DNA of 64,000 nucleotides. Origin: Chamaecrista fasciculata. Taxonomy: Eukaryota > Streptophyta > Magnoliopsida > Fabales > Fabaceae. The position numbers and the translations under genes were made by a program. A model generated the notes under the pieces. It was given only the letters and a program-made list of their open reading frames with translations. It had not been told where the DNA came from and did no database searches. This document shows positions 22,354 to 33,082 of the stretch, piece by piece. Location of the stretch: assembly GCA_003254925.1 (NCBI GenBank), contig QANZ01053264.1, forward strand, positions 1 through 64,000. The letters are read 5' to 3'. The stretch's first letter is position 1; every line of letters starts with the position of its first letter.

Positions 22354-23165
22354 TCAACCTTGGGCGTTCTCGCCTTCAAAACGTTCATCCTCCTTGGTTG
22401 CCTCAAGGCTCACTGCATAGCATTGCCTTGCGGTCGCCTGGTTGGTCCTCACTTGTCCAACTCCATGAGGCGTTGGGAACTTCATGCGCAGGTGCGCAGT
22501 AGAGATCACTGTTCTCATCTTGTTGAGGGAGGGGCGTCCTAGAAGGACATTGTAAGCTGAGGGCCCCTGCACCACTATAAATTCGACGGTGTTGCTAGTT
22601 ACTCTGGGATGATCTCCCACTGTGAGACTCAGGTCGATCTTTCCAATGGCTGGGATTTGATCCCCAGTGAAGCCTATCAGGTTCCCGTAATGGTCTTTCA
22701 AGTCGTCCATTGGGATTCCTAGTTGATCAAAGCATCGCTTGTACAGGATATCCGCAGAGGAGCCCTGGTCTATCATGATCCTCTCTACAGTGAAGTTGCC
22801 AATCTGGGCTGTGATTACCATGGGGTCATCATATTCTCGATTGACTTCCCACAATTCTTCTTGAGTGAATGTTATGGGTTCGACCCATTTCTCCTCAGCA
22901 ACTGGCTCTTTGTAGTCAAGCTTGAGTATGGATATGTTCACCTTTCTCCTTTTGTGTGGGGTTTTTGCCCCACTTATCTCGATGCCTCCCGAGATCATAT
23001 GAATGATGCCTGTTGGTTTGTTTTCCTTGGGCGGTGAGCGCCGGTCCCCTTTTTTGACGTCACCGCCTTTGGATTTCTTCGCCTCTCGGGCGTCTTTCTC
23101 GTCTCTAGTTCTTTTGTTCCCATCCTTCTTGATGAACTTGGATGGAAGGCGTCCTCGCTGGATGA
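22354..23165 (-). pseudogene. Gag end and protease of the Tat element
   Basis: The minus strand carries basic gag C-terminal sequence (KKSKGGDVKKGDRRSPPKE) and then an aspartic protease region, with IMIDQGSSADILY as the active-site loop and YNVLLGRPSLNKM as the second conserved strand. The segment stops at about 23165, where the element meets unrelated AT-rich DNA, so upstream gag and the 5' LTR are not in the window. Confidence 0.8.
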
Positions 23166-23399
23166 TGTTTTTATAAATAGAAATATTTAATTTGATTTAT
23201 TTGTTAAAAAATATTAATTTAATGGAGATTAAGTTTATATTTTATGTATTTTTTAATATACAATAATAAAAATAATATTTTATAAAATATATATATATAT
23301 ATATAAAATAAAAAATTGATTATACACAAAGCTGAGCCCGATCTAGAAGTACCCGGGAACTGGCCTGAAGTGTCTCGACTGGACTGTGGTTTTTTCACC
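23166..23399. other. AT-rich junction
   Basis: This starts at the abrupt end of the Tat element. It contains a (TA)n run at about 23287-23305 and a short GC-rich stretch (gctgagcccgatctagaag) of unknown origin. Confidence 0.45.
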
Positions 23400-23935
23400 C
23401 TTATCCAAATGCGTAATAATAAGTGAGTTGACAAAGAAAAGAAGAAAAATTTTCATTCTTAATCACAGATTGGAGATAAACGGGTCGTTGATTTTTATCT
23501 CTAATTTATGACTAAAAATAACGATGAAAATTCTGATAAAATCACATTTCGGAGACCAAGATGGAACAAATGTGAAAGTCTGAGGACAAAAATGAAAACA
23601 AAAATAGTTTTTATGACCAAAATAAACTTACCCCATAGTTTGAGGACCAAAAATAAGATTTTAACCTTAGTGGAAATCGACGATTAAGATGCAAGAGAAA
23701 TCAACGGCTAATTAAGATGCTATAGAAATCAACGGCTGAGATACATTAGTAATCAATCGCTAAGATTGTGCTACGTATGTGAGCATTTTTCATTAAAATC
23801 GACAGAACAAAACCTCAATACCCTAACTGGTTAGTGACGAGAAGCTTTGGTACCTAAAGTGAAACCCGAAAAATCACACTGTAGCAATGTGAGATTTGGC
23901 CAAACCACGAGTTCCTTTTTTATTATAATTTACCC
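23400..23935. mobile_element. Right part of a Mutator-type MITE (relative of 58903-59943)
   Basis: About 500 bp align with 59450-59943 in the same order: 'gcgtaataataa(g/a)tgagtt', 'gagaccaagatgg/gagatcaaaacgg', 'ccccatagtttgag', repeated 'aatcaacggctaa', 'ggtacctaaagtg', 'tggccaaaccac', and the terminal 'taatttaccc' ending at 23935. The left terminal repeat seen in the full copy was not found, so this is a truncated copy. Confidence 0.75.
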
Positions 23936-25890
23936 ATTTTAATATTAAGTTTGATAAAAGTAATTTACAGTTAAATCACTAATCAAATTTTATTTATAAT
24001 TAAATGATTTTCAATCATAAAATAAATTAGATGATTTGAGATATTCTTTTCTTAAAAGGAAAATCAAATGGAATATCTTAATCATGATCGCCTTTAAACA
24101 ATTTAAATTTAAGAGATCACAAATCTAATTCAAATTAAGTCAGAATCTTAAATTTCTTGAACCAGACTACTCTATAAATAAGAAGCCAATTCCAAACCCT
24201 AGGGGACACCTTTCAAGAGCAAAATTTCGTGCTCACCTCTTTCGCTAAAAAAGAAGGTCTTTTGTACTCTTTTCTTCATCATAGTATTAGGGTTTGCATA
24301 TCATATTTTTATTTTATTTTTGGCAAAAGTACTGTTGGTACCCCCAACGTATGGGGTAATTTTCAGTTATACCCTCAATGTTTTTGTTTTGTCAATTATA
24401 CCCACAATGTTTCACATTTGAGTCAACTATACCCCAACCTGTCATTTTTTTTTAAGGTCCTTAAGTTTCCATTATATAGAAATCCTCCATTCTCTCGAGA
24501 TTTTTCTTTCACACGAGTCATTATCTAATTACAGAACAATCTAAAATGTTTGTCATCTTTAACGAACTGGTCCCTGCAATTGAGAAACCCAAAAAATCTC
24601 TCCCCTATGTTTTTCACAGTTCCGGCAACCATACACAAACTCGTCGGTGAGCCTCGAATACAGAGAAACTGAGTAAAAATACCAATAGCTCTAGCTCTCG
24701 GCGTTAACACACAATCTTCGGTGGCGATGTCGTCGTGGTCGTCGAAATTTAGAAGTAAATTAACTTCAAAACCCCTTTCGAGAGAGAGGCAGAATAGAGG
24801 TGATGAGTGAGAGAGGCGATTGTAAGGGAAAGAATTGGGATAGAAACGACATAATTTAGGGGAGACCAGGAAGTTGAGGACGAAGACGAGAAGGACCATC
24901 TCGACGAAAATGAGGACAGAGTGAACAATGACGATGAAGTGTGGTGGTGATATTTTAGGGTAAGTGAAAGAAGATTGTTAATGGTTTCTAAGGACCTATT
25001 TGTTAAAGATGACACATTCTGCACTATTCTATAATTAGTTAGGGGTTGAGGTATAATTGACTCATATGTTCATAATTGACAAAAAAACGTTGGGTGTATA
25101 ACTGAAAATGACCTCATACATTGGGGGTACCAACAATATTTTTGTCTTTATTTTTTCTTCATATATTTATTTGTACATTTTTCATATTTTTCCTAGGTAG
25201 ATTCATATCTTAGGGGGTTCTCATAATTGTTTCAGAATTGTTCATGCATAAAAAAAACTTTTCTTCAAATTTCCCCAAAACCATTGCTCAAAATTACACT
25301 GTTTCTAGGCTGTGAGTAGTTTTCAGTTTTTACTTGTGTTCTAAACCAAATACGGGCAAACAGTTTTGAAAAGTATTTTTCTTCAAAATAGACATCATAG
25401 GTTTTCTGAATCATGCTCCTTTGTGCTGAGATTCAAAGAGGTAAATTCTCTACAAATTCCGCAACTCATGGTAAAATTTTGTTTCTGGAATTCTCTCACG
25501 GGAAAAAAGGTCAATTTTGAAGACTTATAACTCTTTTGTCCGAAATTATTATTGGGTGGGGTTTGTTTTTGGGTTTAACTATTTCTATCTATTTGTAACC
25601 TTAAGAAGTTTGGTTTGATTTCGTTAAATTTTCTATTTTCGGAAGATTTAACCCTTCAAGTTGTTTTAGATCTTTTGGTCAATACTTAATCCTCTAGGTC
25701 GAGATTTGATCTCTTTAGGTCTTCAAGTATAAAGTTGAAAGATTTCATATTTAAGCTACAGATTCATTCTTTAGGTCAATATCAATAACCTTATAAACTC
25801 ATAAAAATATGAGGGTCTATGACTCCAAATATTTTAGAATAATATTTAGTCTTTTAGATTCAATTTATTAGCTGAATTACCATTGAAATT
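23936..25890 (+). mobile_element. LTR-like block split by a MITE
   Basis: The parts outside 24322-25146 look like an LTR promoter and leader: a TATA box (CTCTATAAATAAG, near 24170) followed by 'aaccctaggggacacc' and a long T-rich, non-coding downstream region. No protein is encoded, and I could not set the ends or family. A host promoter and 5' UTR is the alternative. Confidence 0.3.
24322..25146. mobile_element. Mutator-type MITE (825 bp) with 9-bp TSD
   Basis: The terminal inverted repeats begin ggcaaaagtactgttggtac on the left and gacaaaaatattgttggtac (read inward) on the right, and the similarity extends over 100 bp ('ttttcagttataccc', 'gtcaattata'). The flanks carry an exact 9-bp duplication, tttattttt (24313-24321 and 25147-25155); it is low-complexity but in register. 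The element is non-coding. ORF-like stretches on the minus strand inside it are not genes. Confidence 0.75.
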
Positions 25891-25895
25891 GTTAT

Positions 25896-27067
25896 TGTGA
25901 GTGTGAATGGAATAACCAAGAGGAAGGTGAATTGGTAATTTAAAATTTTTTTATGTTTATCCAAGTTCAGTTCCTTAAAAAGAGTTCCTGAACAAGAAAC
26001 AGTTAGACAATAACAAATATGAAGATAAAGGATCAGAAAGATCACACCACGATATATAGTGGTTCACTATAAGTTTGCACCTGATGCTATGTCCACTCCT
26101 CAAGCACACAGCAAAAGAGTTTTTATAAGTTGGGTAACAAGTACACAAGAGCTAACCCTTTTCTCGGGGATTCACCACACTTGGCTTTACAAGCTCAGCT
26201 AGTAAAATAACAAACCGAAGTCACAAGAAGTTTTCTAAACTATTACCAAACCTATCCAACCTTAAACACTAAAGCTCACACAAAGGGTTTTACGTAGGAA
26301 GCTAGAAAGGCCTTCTAGGAACTACAAACGGAGAGAATAGAAGGAGTTGAGTTTTTCTCACAAGGAGAGTAGTCATTAAGACTGTATAGCACTAAGCTAA
26401 ATGAGAAGAGTATACAGAGAGAATTATATGATCGTTGTGAGTCGTGTAAGTCTTGTACATCTTCAATTCTTGTTCTGCTTCATATATATAGATCTTCTAA
26501 AGGAATTACCCGTTAGGAGCTGAGCCTTCAACGGTCCAAATAATGCAACGGCTCTTTCTGAAGATCAGAGAAAGGTTGTTCATCTTGAGATCTTGGTCAA
26601 TCTCTGATTTGATCTTACATTTAAGCTTGGATGGAGCTTCACGTCTTTCTTCTTCTTCAACGTCTCTCTTATAGGTTCTGAGTAGCACAGAGCACGTCAG
26701 TACCTTCTGCATTATAGTCTTAGACGACTTCTTCAAGAATCTGAGAGTTTGTGTACTGGGTTGATAATTTTTCTTGCTTTTTGTACTTATTTCCTGTATC
26801 ACACAAACAACAGAAGAGCGTTTCCTTGAAAGGCTAGCGCAGTACAAGTTCTTTTCCATAAATGATAAAAGCCATAAAATAGGGAAAAGTGTTTGCAAAA
26901 GCTAGGAAGTGAACTTACAACTTATATAGGATATGATTTCAGACTTTGGGATGTGTAAATCAATATTTGACATTATAATAAAACATAATCCCATTTAATT
27001 AACAAATAATTAATAAATTAATTAAATTAATTAATTAACAACTCATTAATCAAAATTTAGTCTAACA
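25896..27067 (-). mobile_element. Antisense solo LTR (1172 bp), possibly SIRE-like Copia
   Basis: Read on the minus strand it starts TGTTAGACTAAATTTTGATT and ends ..CATTCACACTCACA. An exact 5-bp duplication, gttat, flanks it (25891-25895 and 27068-27072). The segment 'tatagtggttcactataag' and 'atgtccactcctcaagcac' is typical of R/U5 regions of long-LTR plant elements. No internal region adjoins it, so it is a solo LTR. The lineage is a guess; the boundaries are firm. Confidence 0.85.
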
Positions 27068-27072
27068 GTTAT

Positions 27073-28627
27073 GTCGCCCCTTTAATCTCTTAAAAAAATA
27101 ATATATTTCATAATAAATTTAAGGATGGATCCTAATGATATTTTAGGTAAAACTTAAAATATTCAAGTCAAAACCTAAAGCCTAAAAATAATTTTTAAAG
27201 TCAAATATTAATATAACAAACTTTAGAGAGCCAGAAGGGAAAGACAACACCAATCCAATCTCAAGAACTATTCTTCAACCATTTCTGTGTTGCTGACTGG
27301 GTTCTCTCTTGCCCCTTTCCCGTGTTCAATTGCTCGTCTGACTTGGCTACAGGCTAACTAATTATAACTCCTTTCCTAGATCTCAAGTTTAGGTAAGATA
27401 AATAAATAATCAATTCTTGTGTGTGACTATATTTCTAGAAAATGTCAAACTTTGCAAGTACATTTGCTTCCCTCTCTCGATTTGAAGGTTTATTTAATTA
27501 TTATTTAAATGTTTTAACCCCCTTTTAAGCAAATAAAGCGAGAATGTTAGGTAAGTCATCCAACCAACTTCCAAATTATTAAATAAGTTTTTCAAACTAC
27601 ATAGACTTTGATCCCTAATCAGAGTACGTAAGCCCTAAGTTCATACACTTGAGTCAAGTCCAATCTTTAAAAAAAAAATTATCTTCTCCTTACTTTTTTT
27701 AAATTGCCAGAATCCAACTTTTATGAATGATGTATGATCTTCATGACTTGTTTGGAAATTCAATTTCATAATTATAAGATATGTTCATCTTTTGTAGTAT
27801 CAATTATTAAGGATAATTCATTATAAGTTTTGGTTATTTAATTTTAAATTAATTATTTTGGGAAACCTTCTATGAATGATTTTCTAGGATGCTTAATGCT
27901 GTTTTTCAAAATTAAATGTGCTCTTGAATCTATCTCTAATTTACAAATCAATTTTCTAATTAAGCCTTATCCACTATTTTTTGAATTTTTTTTAAATCTG
28001 TTTTATTTATTTTTTTAAGTTTTTTTTATAAAATTTAATGGCTGCTCCTTTTTTTTAGTCATAAAAAATATACTCCGCAATGTCAGACATGACAAGAGAC
28101 TAAAATTCAACTAATTGAGCTTAAGAGACAAAAGTGAAACTTGGTGTTAAGTTAAGGGAATATTCTTCACGTGCTTCATGATTAAGTATTTCTAATTCAC
28201 GTGCTCTATTTCATTTAATTAAGAACCGATTAGAAAAAATATAAGGTGTGGCCCAAAATCTTATATTTAAGTCTAATCCTCAAATAAAATCAATAAAGAT
28301 TTAAGTATAATCGACAATTTCAATGACAAAACACTTCATGTGGTGAAGACTACCGGCTATTGATGAAAACTTGGAGACACTTGGCATATTCTTTGAAATT
28401 GATGGGACACGGAAATGAAAATTCAAAAGAAAAGGTTTAGAGCTAGAAGATGACTTAAAAAGAGAGGTTCCAACACTTTTGATAAAAAAGCTTGAACCAT
28501 CTCCAATAAAGAAAAAAAACATGATCGGATCCTATATATATAGTTACTTTTTGAGACACAAGATTAGATCCACATGGAAATGACATGATGCACCTATGGT
28601 CTCCATACCAGTTTGGATCATACAAAG
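27073..28627. other. AT-rich spacer
   Basis: No gene was seen. 27230-27420 is less AT-biased and ends with a TAGGTAAGATAAA, donor-like site, but no coding frame adjoins it. The open frame at 28301-28522 (minus) is Ser/Phe-rich and unconvincing. Confidence 0.4.
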
Positions 28628-28903
28628 TGTTAGGATTTAAGAATAAATTAGTATTATTAATATTATTAATGTTAGGGAAATAAAAAAAATCAGAATTAGA
28701 AGCATGAGCCGTTGAGCCATTTTATTTATTTTATTGAATTTGTTAAGTAGCAAGTAGCTTAGTGAGCAAATTTCTCTTTTCAGTTGGTATTGTAAGCCTA
28801 TTTATATGCTCCTCTTTCATTTGAACTAATCAAGCAAAGAAAAAGCAAAAGAATAAAAGTTTACGAGAGCTTTCATGTTTCTTCCTCCCAAAAATTCTAA
28901 GAG

Positions 28904-28915
28904 TGGTATCAGAGC
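28904..28915 (+). promoter_or_regulatory. Primer-binding site of the TRIM-like element
   Basis: TGGTATCAGAGC, the standard plant LTR-retrotransposon site for priming by initiator tRNA-Met, lies directly after the first LTR. It decides the orientation (plus) of the element. Confidence 0.85.
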
Positions 28916-29285
28916 TTTAGATCCTGAGAGCTTGTGAGGTAGAGTAGTACATCTCTCACATGTTAAGATGATGTTGCTACAAAGAATTATGTTAGTGGGA
29001 GGAATGAATTCTCACGAAGAAGATGAGATAGGAGCGACACAATAAGCCATTGAAGAAGTGGATCTTTTATGAGAAGCGCACAGGATTTGATGATTTTTGG
29101 AGAAGTGGTACTCCAATGGGTTAATGATGAGAAAATGGATTATTATGGAAAGAAGAGAAGCTTCCAACAAATGATCCAGGAAAAACTTGAAGATTTATTA
29201 ATTAAACTGAATTTTCTTGTGAAGAAATTTCAATTTAAGGGAGGAATTGTTAGGATTTAGGAATAAATTAGTATTATTAATATTA

Positions 29286-29714
29286 GGGTAAATTACACTT
29301 TGGTACCCTGTGGTTTGACCCTATTTCACTTTGGTACCCTGTGGTTTGAAACTTGACACTTTGGTACCCTGTGGTATTCTCCATTAACACTTTGGTACCC
29401 TTTGGAGCTATTTTGTAATTTTATCCACAACAAATTTTGCAAAAATTACATAATGACCCCAAAAAATTTTCAAAAAATTACAAATAGGTCCCTGGATACA
29501 TATTATATAGGGACTAAAATGAAAAATTTAAAATTTTTTGGGGTCAATATGTAATTTTTGTAAAATTTATTATGGTTAAAATTACAAAATAGGTCCAAAG
29601 GGTACCAAAGTGTTAATGGAGAATACCACAGGGTACCAAAGTGTCAAGTTTCAAACCACAGGGTACCAAAGTGAAAGAGGGTCAAACCACAGGGTACCAA
29701 AGTGTAATTTACCC
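29286..29714. mobile_element. Mutator-type MITE (429 bp), long inverted repeat, 9-bp TSD
   Basis: The two halves are nearly perfect reverse complements over about 200 bp, beginning gggtaaattacactttggta and carrying four 'ctttggtaccctgtggt' units per arm. An exact duplication, ttaatatta, flanks it (29277-29285 and 29715-29723). The undisturbed target is readable in the first LTR of the same TRIM element (28660-28680), which has a single ttaatatta. It is non-coding; its transcript would form a long hairpin. Confidence 0.92.
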
Positions 29715-30987
29715 TTAATATTATTAATGTTAGTGAAATAAAAAAAAATCAGAATTTGAAGCATGAGCCGTTGAGCCACTTTGACCGAGTATTAGGGATT
29801 GATTTGTTTAGGAACTTGTTTCCAATGCCTTCATTACGATCTAATACATAATCAATTGGATTATCATCCTGAAAAATCACAGGTTGTTGATTCGGAAGAT
29901 GGAATGGCAGACACTCAACTGAAGGCTCTCTCAGCATTATTACGAAACCAAAAATCCTCCAAGCACCATCACATGGAGATACATATCTACATTCAATATA
30001 ATCACATCTCTCATCTTTGGCATCAGGATCATCTTGATCACGTCTTTGTTTATAGAATGCTGCGGGAACTCTGTCGTTACCTTTGTTGATATATTTAAAT
30101 AAATACTTAATGGACCTTGATTGGTTGCAATATTCAACATTGATGTGAGCTTGGTAGCATAGCAATAATGATCGATTGTATGGAACAACATATCGATTGT
30201 CCAAGTGAACCCCATGAGACTCAACCGTAACATCGTTGTCTCTACGTCTATACTTGCAAAAACCATCATCATCAAAAACCATTCTATTAACAAACCTCTT
30301 GGGATAATGTTTAGAACATTTTTTGTTGATCATGCAAGGGGAGCTGGGCCGAGCAGGACCACAGGGACCATGAATCATGAATGACATGACAGCTTCGTAA
30401 AAATCCGGATCATCGTCTTTATCAGGAATTTCAGTAGATATAACATCATCTACCTTATCTGAATTAGATAATTTATGAGCCGAATCTAGCCACAACAGTA
30501 TATGAGCATGAGGTAGACCACGTTTCTAGAACTCGACTATGTAAATAATTGCATTTAACTAAGTAAAACAATGTTAATACACATAAGGGATGAAATGTAT
30601 AATAACGATGACACGTAATCCATAAAATGTATTAAAATAATATCACAAAGCAAAAATTAGAGAAGTGATACCTGCTCTGTAGGGTCCAAACAATTTTCTG
30701 CGAGTTATTTCTTTAATAAGATCATCTAGCTTGATTTTAAAGATGCGAACAATAAGATCAGGGCGATCCTCTGCCGAACAATTCAATTTTTCAAACAACC
30801 TTACCAACTCTGGCCAGTTAGGATTACATGTGAATGTAATAAATAAATCAGGAAATCCTATGGTAGTACAAATGGTCATTGCATCTTGGTAATTTTCATG
30901 TATATATCTGTCACACCCCACGAATGTAGAAGGTAAAATTATTTTCTTCCCCATAGAAGACAGTGCAACTTGACCAATTGTGTTACC

Positions 30988-32514
30988 TGTTGGAGATTAT
31001 GGAGCAAATGCAGCGGAAAAGGTAAAATAAAATTTTATAATCTCCTCCATAGGATCAACTAATTGTGTTTATACCAGTGAGATAAGATGTTTACCTAAAT
31101 CAAACGGATGCTTGAATGATTGCAATTCCAAGAAGTCCACAGACTCGTGTCCTTCCTCTGCCGGTGATCCACACGAACAGTTTGGCAAATACTCAGGTGC
31201 TAGCCTCAAATCTCTTCTCGAAGAGATTATGGGAACCAATCTACAAATCTTCAAATTTCAAGAACACTTCTTGAAAATCCAAGAACCAAGGTGGCGCACT
31301 TCTTTAAATTTAAATCTTGAATTCAAATTAACAAAATCATATTTCATTAATTAAATTCAAGAGTGAGGCGCCACCTCATATTATTCTTCAATATTAGAGA
31401 ATTTAATAAATCAATAATCCCCTAACTCTTAGGAGACTTAGTCAATTCATTATCCCTAATATTCTAAATGAGAATTCAATTGTAAATAGATTAATCAAAT
31501 TAACTATTTAACAATTAATATATTTAAACTTGTCTAACAAATTTAAATATTGCAAATGTAGATTTTATTTGAGACAAGACTTCATGTCCTAAGACATTCA
31601 ACTATGTCTTAAATTGTGTCACTAAAGTGACTCACGAATTAACCCTAATTCGTGTCCCATTACAGTATCTTGATCCTGCTCATGTGTGACCCAACAGGCC
31701 TCATGTGAAATTGGCAGCAAGCCATCTCTATGACTCACAAGTCGAGAGCGGACTCTAGCAAGCCATCACGACTACCCAAAACACGTGAGTTATCATTTTA
31801 ACATCAACGACTTAACCTTAGTACCACCTTGTCATAATCCCTATTGTCACACGATATTTTGGTCATGGATAAGGCATGGGAAAGTCATCCTTGTAATCCA
31901 AACCATAACTTTCTCGATTCCTTGAGTTAGTCCCATTACCCTGTGTCGCCACAGATTCCTTGGACAAACTCATCGAGGGGCCCAGTCAAATATCTCTCAA
32001 CTCAATGAGGGACAAAATTCCTTATTGGTCAACCACATTCCTCAGCACGGCAAACAACTAAACCCGTACCTAGCCTGTATGGCTACCCTGTTACGGGCAA
32101 CGTTGGACTAGGCCAAAGTTCAGCATCTACAACGCCGGAATAATGAAGACCTTAGGTCTAAGGGCATCGTGACAGGTGTACAGGAGAGACTAGCTCATGA
32201 CTAAACCCCATGCAGGACTCTCCGGGTCGGTCCAGCAACTTGTAACTCATTACATAATCGCACCATGACTCTCGAGAAGCATCACATGTGTGTATCTCTA
32301 TACACCGAAGTCATGCTGGTCTTAGTTCATTCACGTTCCCAAGTAAATAATTGACCAGGGACAGTTTAGAATAATTATCACATAATTAATTAAGGATTGT
32401 TATCATAGTAAACATGCTAATAATATGATAACGACATAATTTATCATTCATAAATCAGTTAAACAATATGTTCATACATATAAAATGATTGACCCTAGGG
32501 CACAATCTCCATCA
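30988..32514 (-). mobile_element. Antisense solo LTR of the Copia family inside the Helitron
   Basis: This is the reverse complement of the same LTR family as 2595-4780 and 34897-37040, from tgttggagattatggagc to ..cacaatctccatca. Exact duplications, ttacc, flank it (30983-30987 and 32515-32519). On the minus strand, Helitron coding sequence reads up to one side and continues from the other. At 1527 bp it is shorter than its relatives (about 2.15 kb). No internal region is attached. Confidence 0.92.
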
Positions 32515-32610
32515 TTACCACGGGCCAAACCATCATAGCTTGTAACACGGAGACTTGGTTGATTAAATCTCAACTAATCAAGACGTTGCTTTTCAACAGC
32601 ACAATACCCT

Positions 32611-32975
32611 AGGTTGCACTAGAATGGGTACGGATACTTGCACGGGTACGAATGCGGGTACGAGATACGTTAATTTTGAAAATTATAGGATACGGGTACG
32701 GCAATATTTATTTAAATAAAAAGTTATAAAATATAAATTTATATACTTTTTCTTATAAAAATATGAATGTTTTGTTTATTAATCTAAAAAGAATAAATTT
32801 TTAATATAAAAAAATAAAATAAGATAAAAAATATAGTGATATTTTATAAAAAAAATATATAATAATTTATATTTTATAATATTTTAAAAGTATCAAAGAG
32901 TATTAATAGAATATAGGTACGGGTACGTATTCGATACGGGTACGACACCATTTTTGAAGTATTCGTGCAACATAG
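32611..32975. mobile_element. Small TIR element with CCC duplication in the Helitron
   Basis: The ends taggttgcac and gtgcaacatag are inverted repeats, and the subterminal regions on both sides are full of 'gggtacg' units. The interior is very AT-rich and non-coding. Known plant MITEs with similar 'TATGTTGCAC..' ends are usually placed with hAT, which make 8-bp duplications; here only ccc (32608-32610 and 32976-32978) is duplicated relative to the uninterrupted Helitron reading. Confidence 0.65.
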
Positions 32976-33082
32976 CCCATCAACTATAAATTGCTGCAAT
33001 AACTTTCCATATATTAGAATAGTAGACGGTTCTCCAATGTATGTATCAAATTTTAGAGCACAATACCCATCAACTATAAACC

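Larger units (their letters stand above)
14421..23165 (-). mobile_element. Tat-lineage Ty3/Gypsy retrotransposon, broken
   Basis: On the minus strand, the order from high to low coordinates is end of gag, protease, RT, RNase H, a second RNase H, integrase, a large ORF on the opposite strand, and the 3' LTR. A second RNase H domain and an antisense ORF between pol and the 3' LTR are known marks of the plant Tat lineage (Grande/Retand-type elements). The 5' LTR, leader and most of gag are absent, and the element gives way abruptly to AT-rich DNA at about 23165. It is clearly a fossil with several breaks in its coding parts. Composition is much richer in GC than the flanks. Confidence 0.88.
28628..29776 (+). 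mobile_element. TRIM-like miniature LTR retrotransposon, broken
   Basis: A direct repeat starting TGTTAGGATTTA(A/G)GAATAA occurs at 28628 and 29248. The first copy (to about 28902, about 275 bp) is followed by the primer-binding site TGGTATCAGAGC (28904-28915, complementary to initiator tRNA-Met). The second copy is preceded by a polypurine tract (aagggagg, near 29237). The internal region is only about 345 bp and has no gag or pol, as in TRIM elements. The second LTR carries an inserted MITE (29286-29714) and is incomplete, meeting Helitron sequence at about 29777. It is a fossil. Confidence 0.8.
29777..33082 (-). pseudogene. Helitron Rep/helicase, N-terminal part, interrupted
   Basis: The minus strand encodes the N-terminal (Helitron-like N) and Rep region of a plant Helitron. 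Seen in order: LLQQFIVDG; AVEKQRLD; FNQPSLRV; SSMGKKIILPSTFVG; RYIHENYQDAMTIC; FPDLFITFTCNPNWPEL; RPDLIVRIFKIKLDDLIKE; then the two-His rolling-circle motif GLPHAHILLWLDSAHK; CMINKKCSKHYPKRF; NRYVVPYNRSLL; and IKYLFKYINKGNDR. In-frame stops replace residues at KQRLD-stop-LRF and VEF-stop-KRG, so the copy is dead. It is split by a MITE (32611-32975) and an antisense Copia LTR (30988-32514). A non-coding block at about 30555-30670 with GT/AG-like edges may be an intron. The remaining Rep and helicase domains are missing: the coding part stops at about 29777 against the TRIM-like LTR. Confidence 0.88.

Noticed and set aside
18916-22542. Plus-strand open frames across the Tat pol region
   Set aside because: They are mirror frames of the minus-strand integrase, RNase H and RT, which have clear motifs.
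26506-26898. 130-codon minus-strand frame
   Set aside because: It lies wholly inside the solo LTR 25896-27067 and has no conserved motif.
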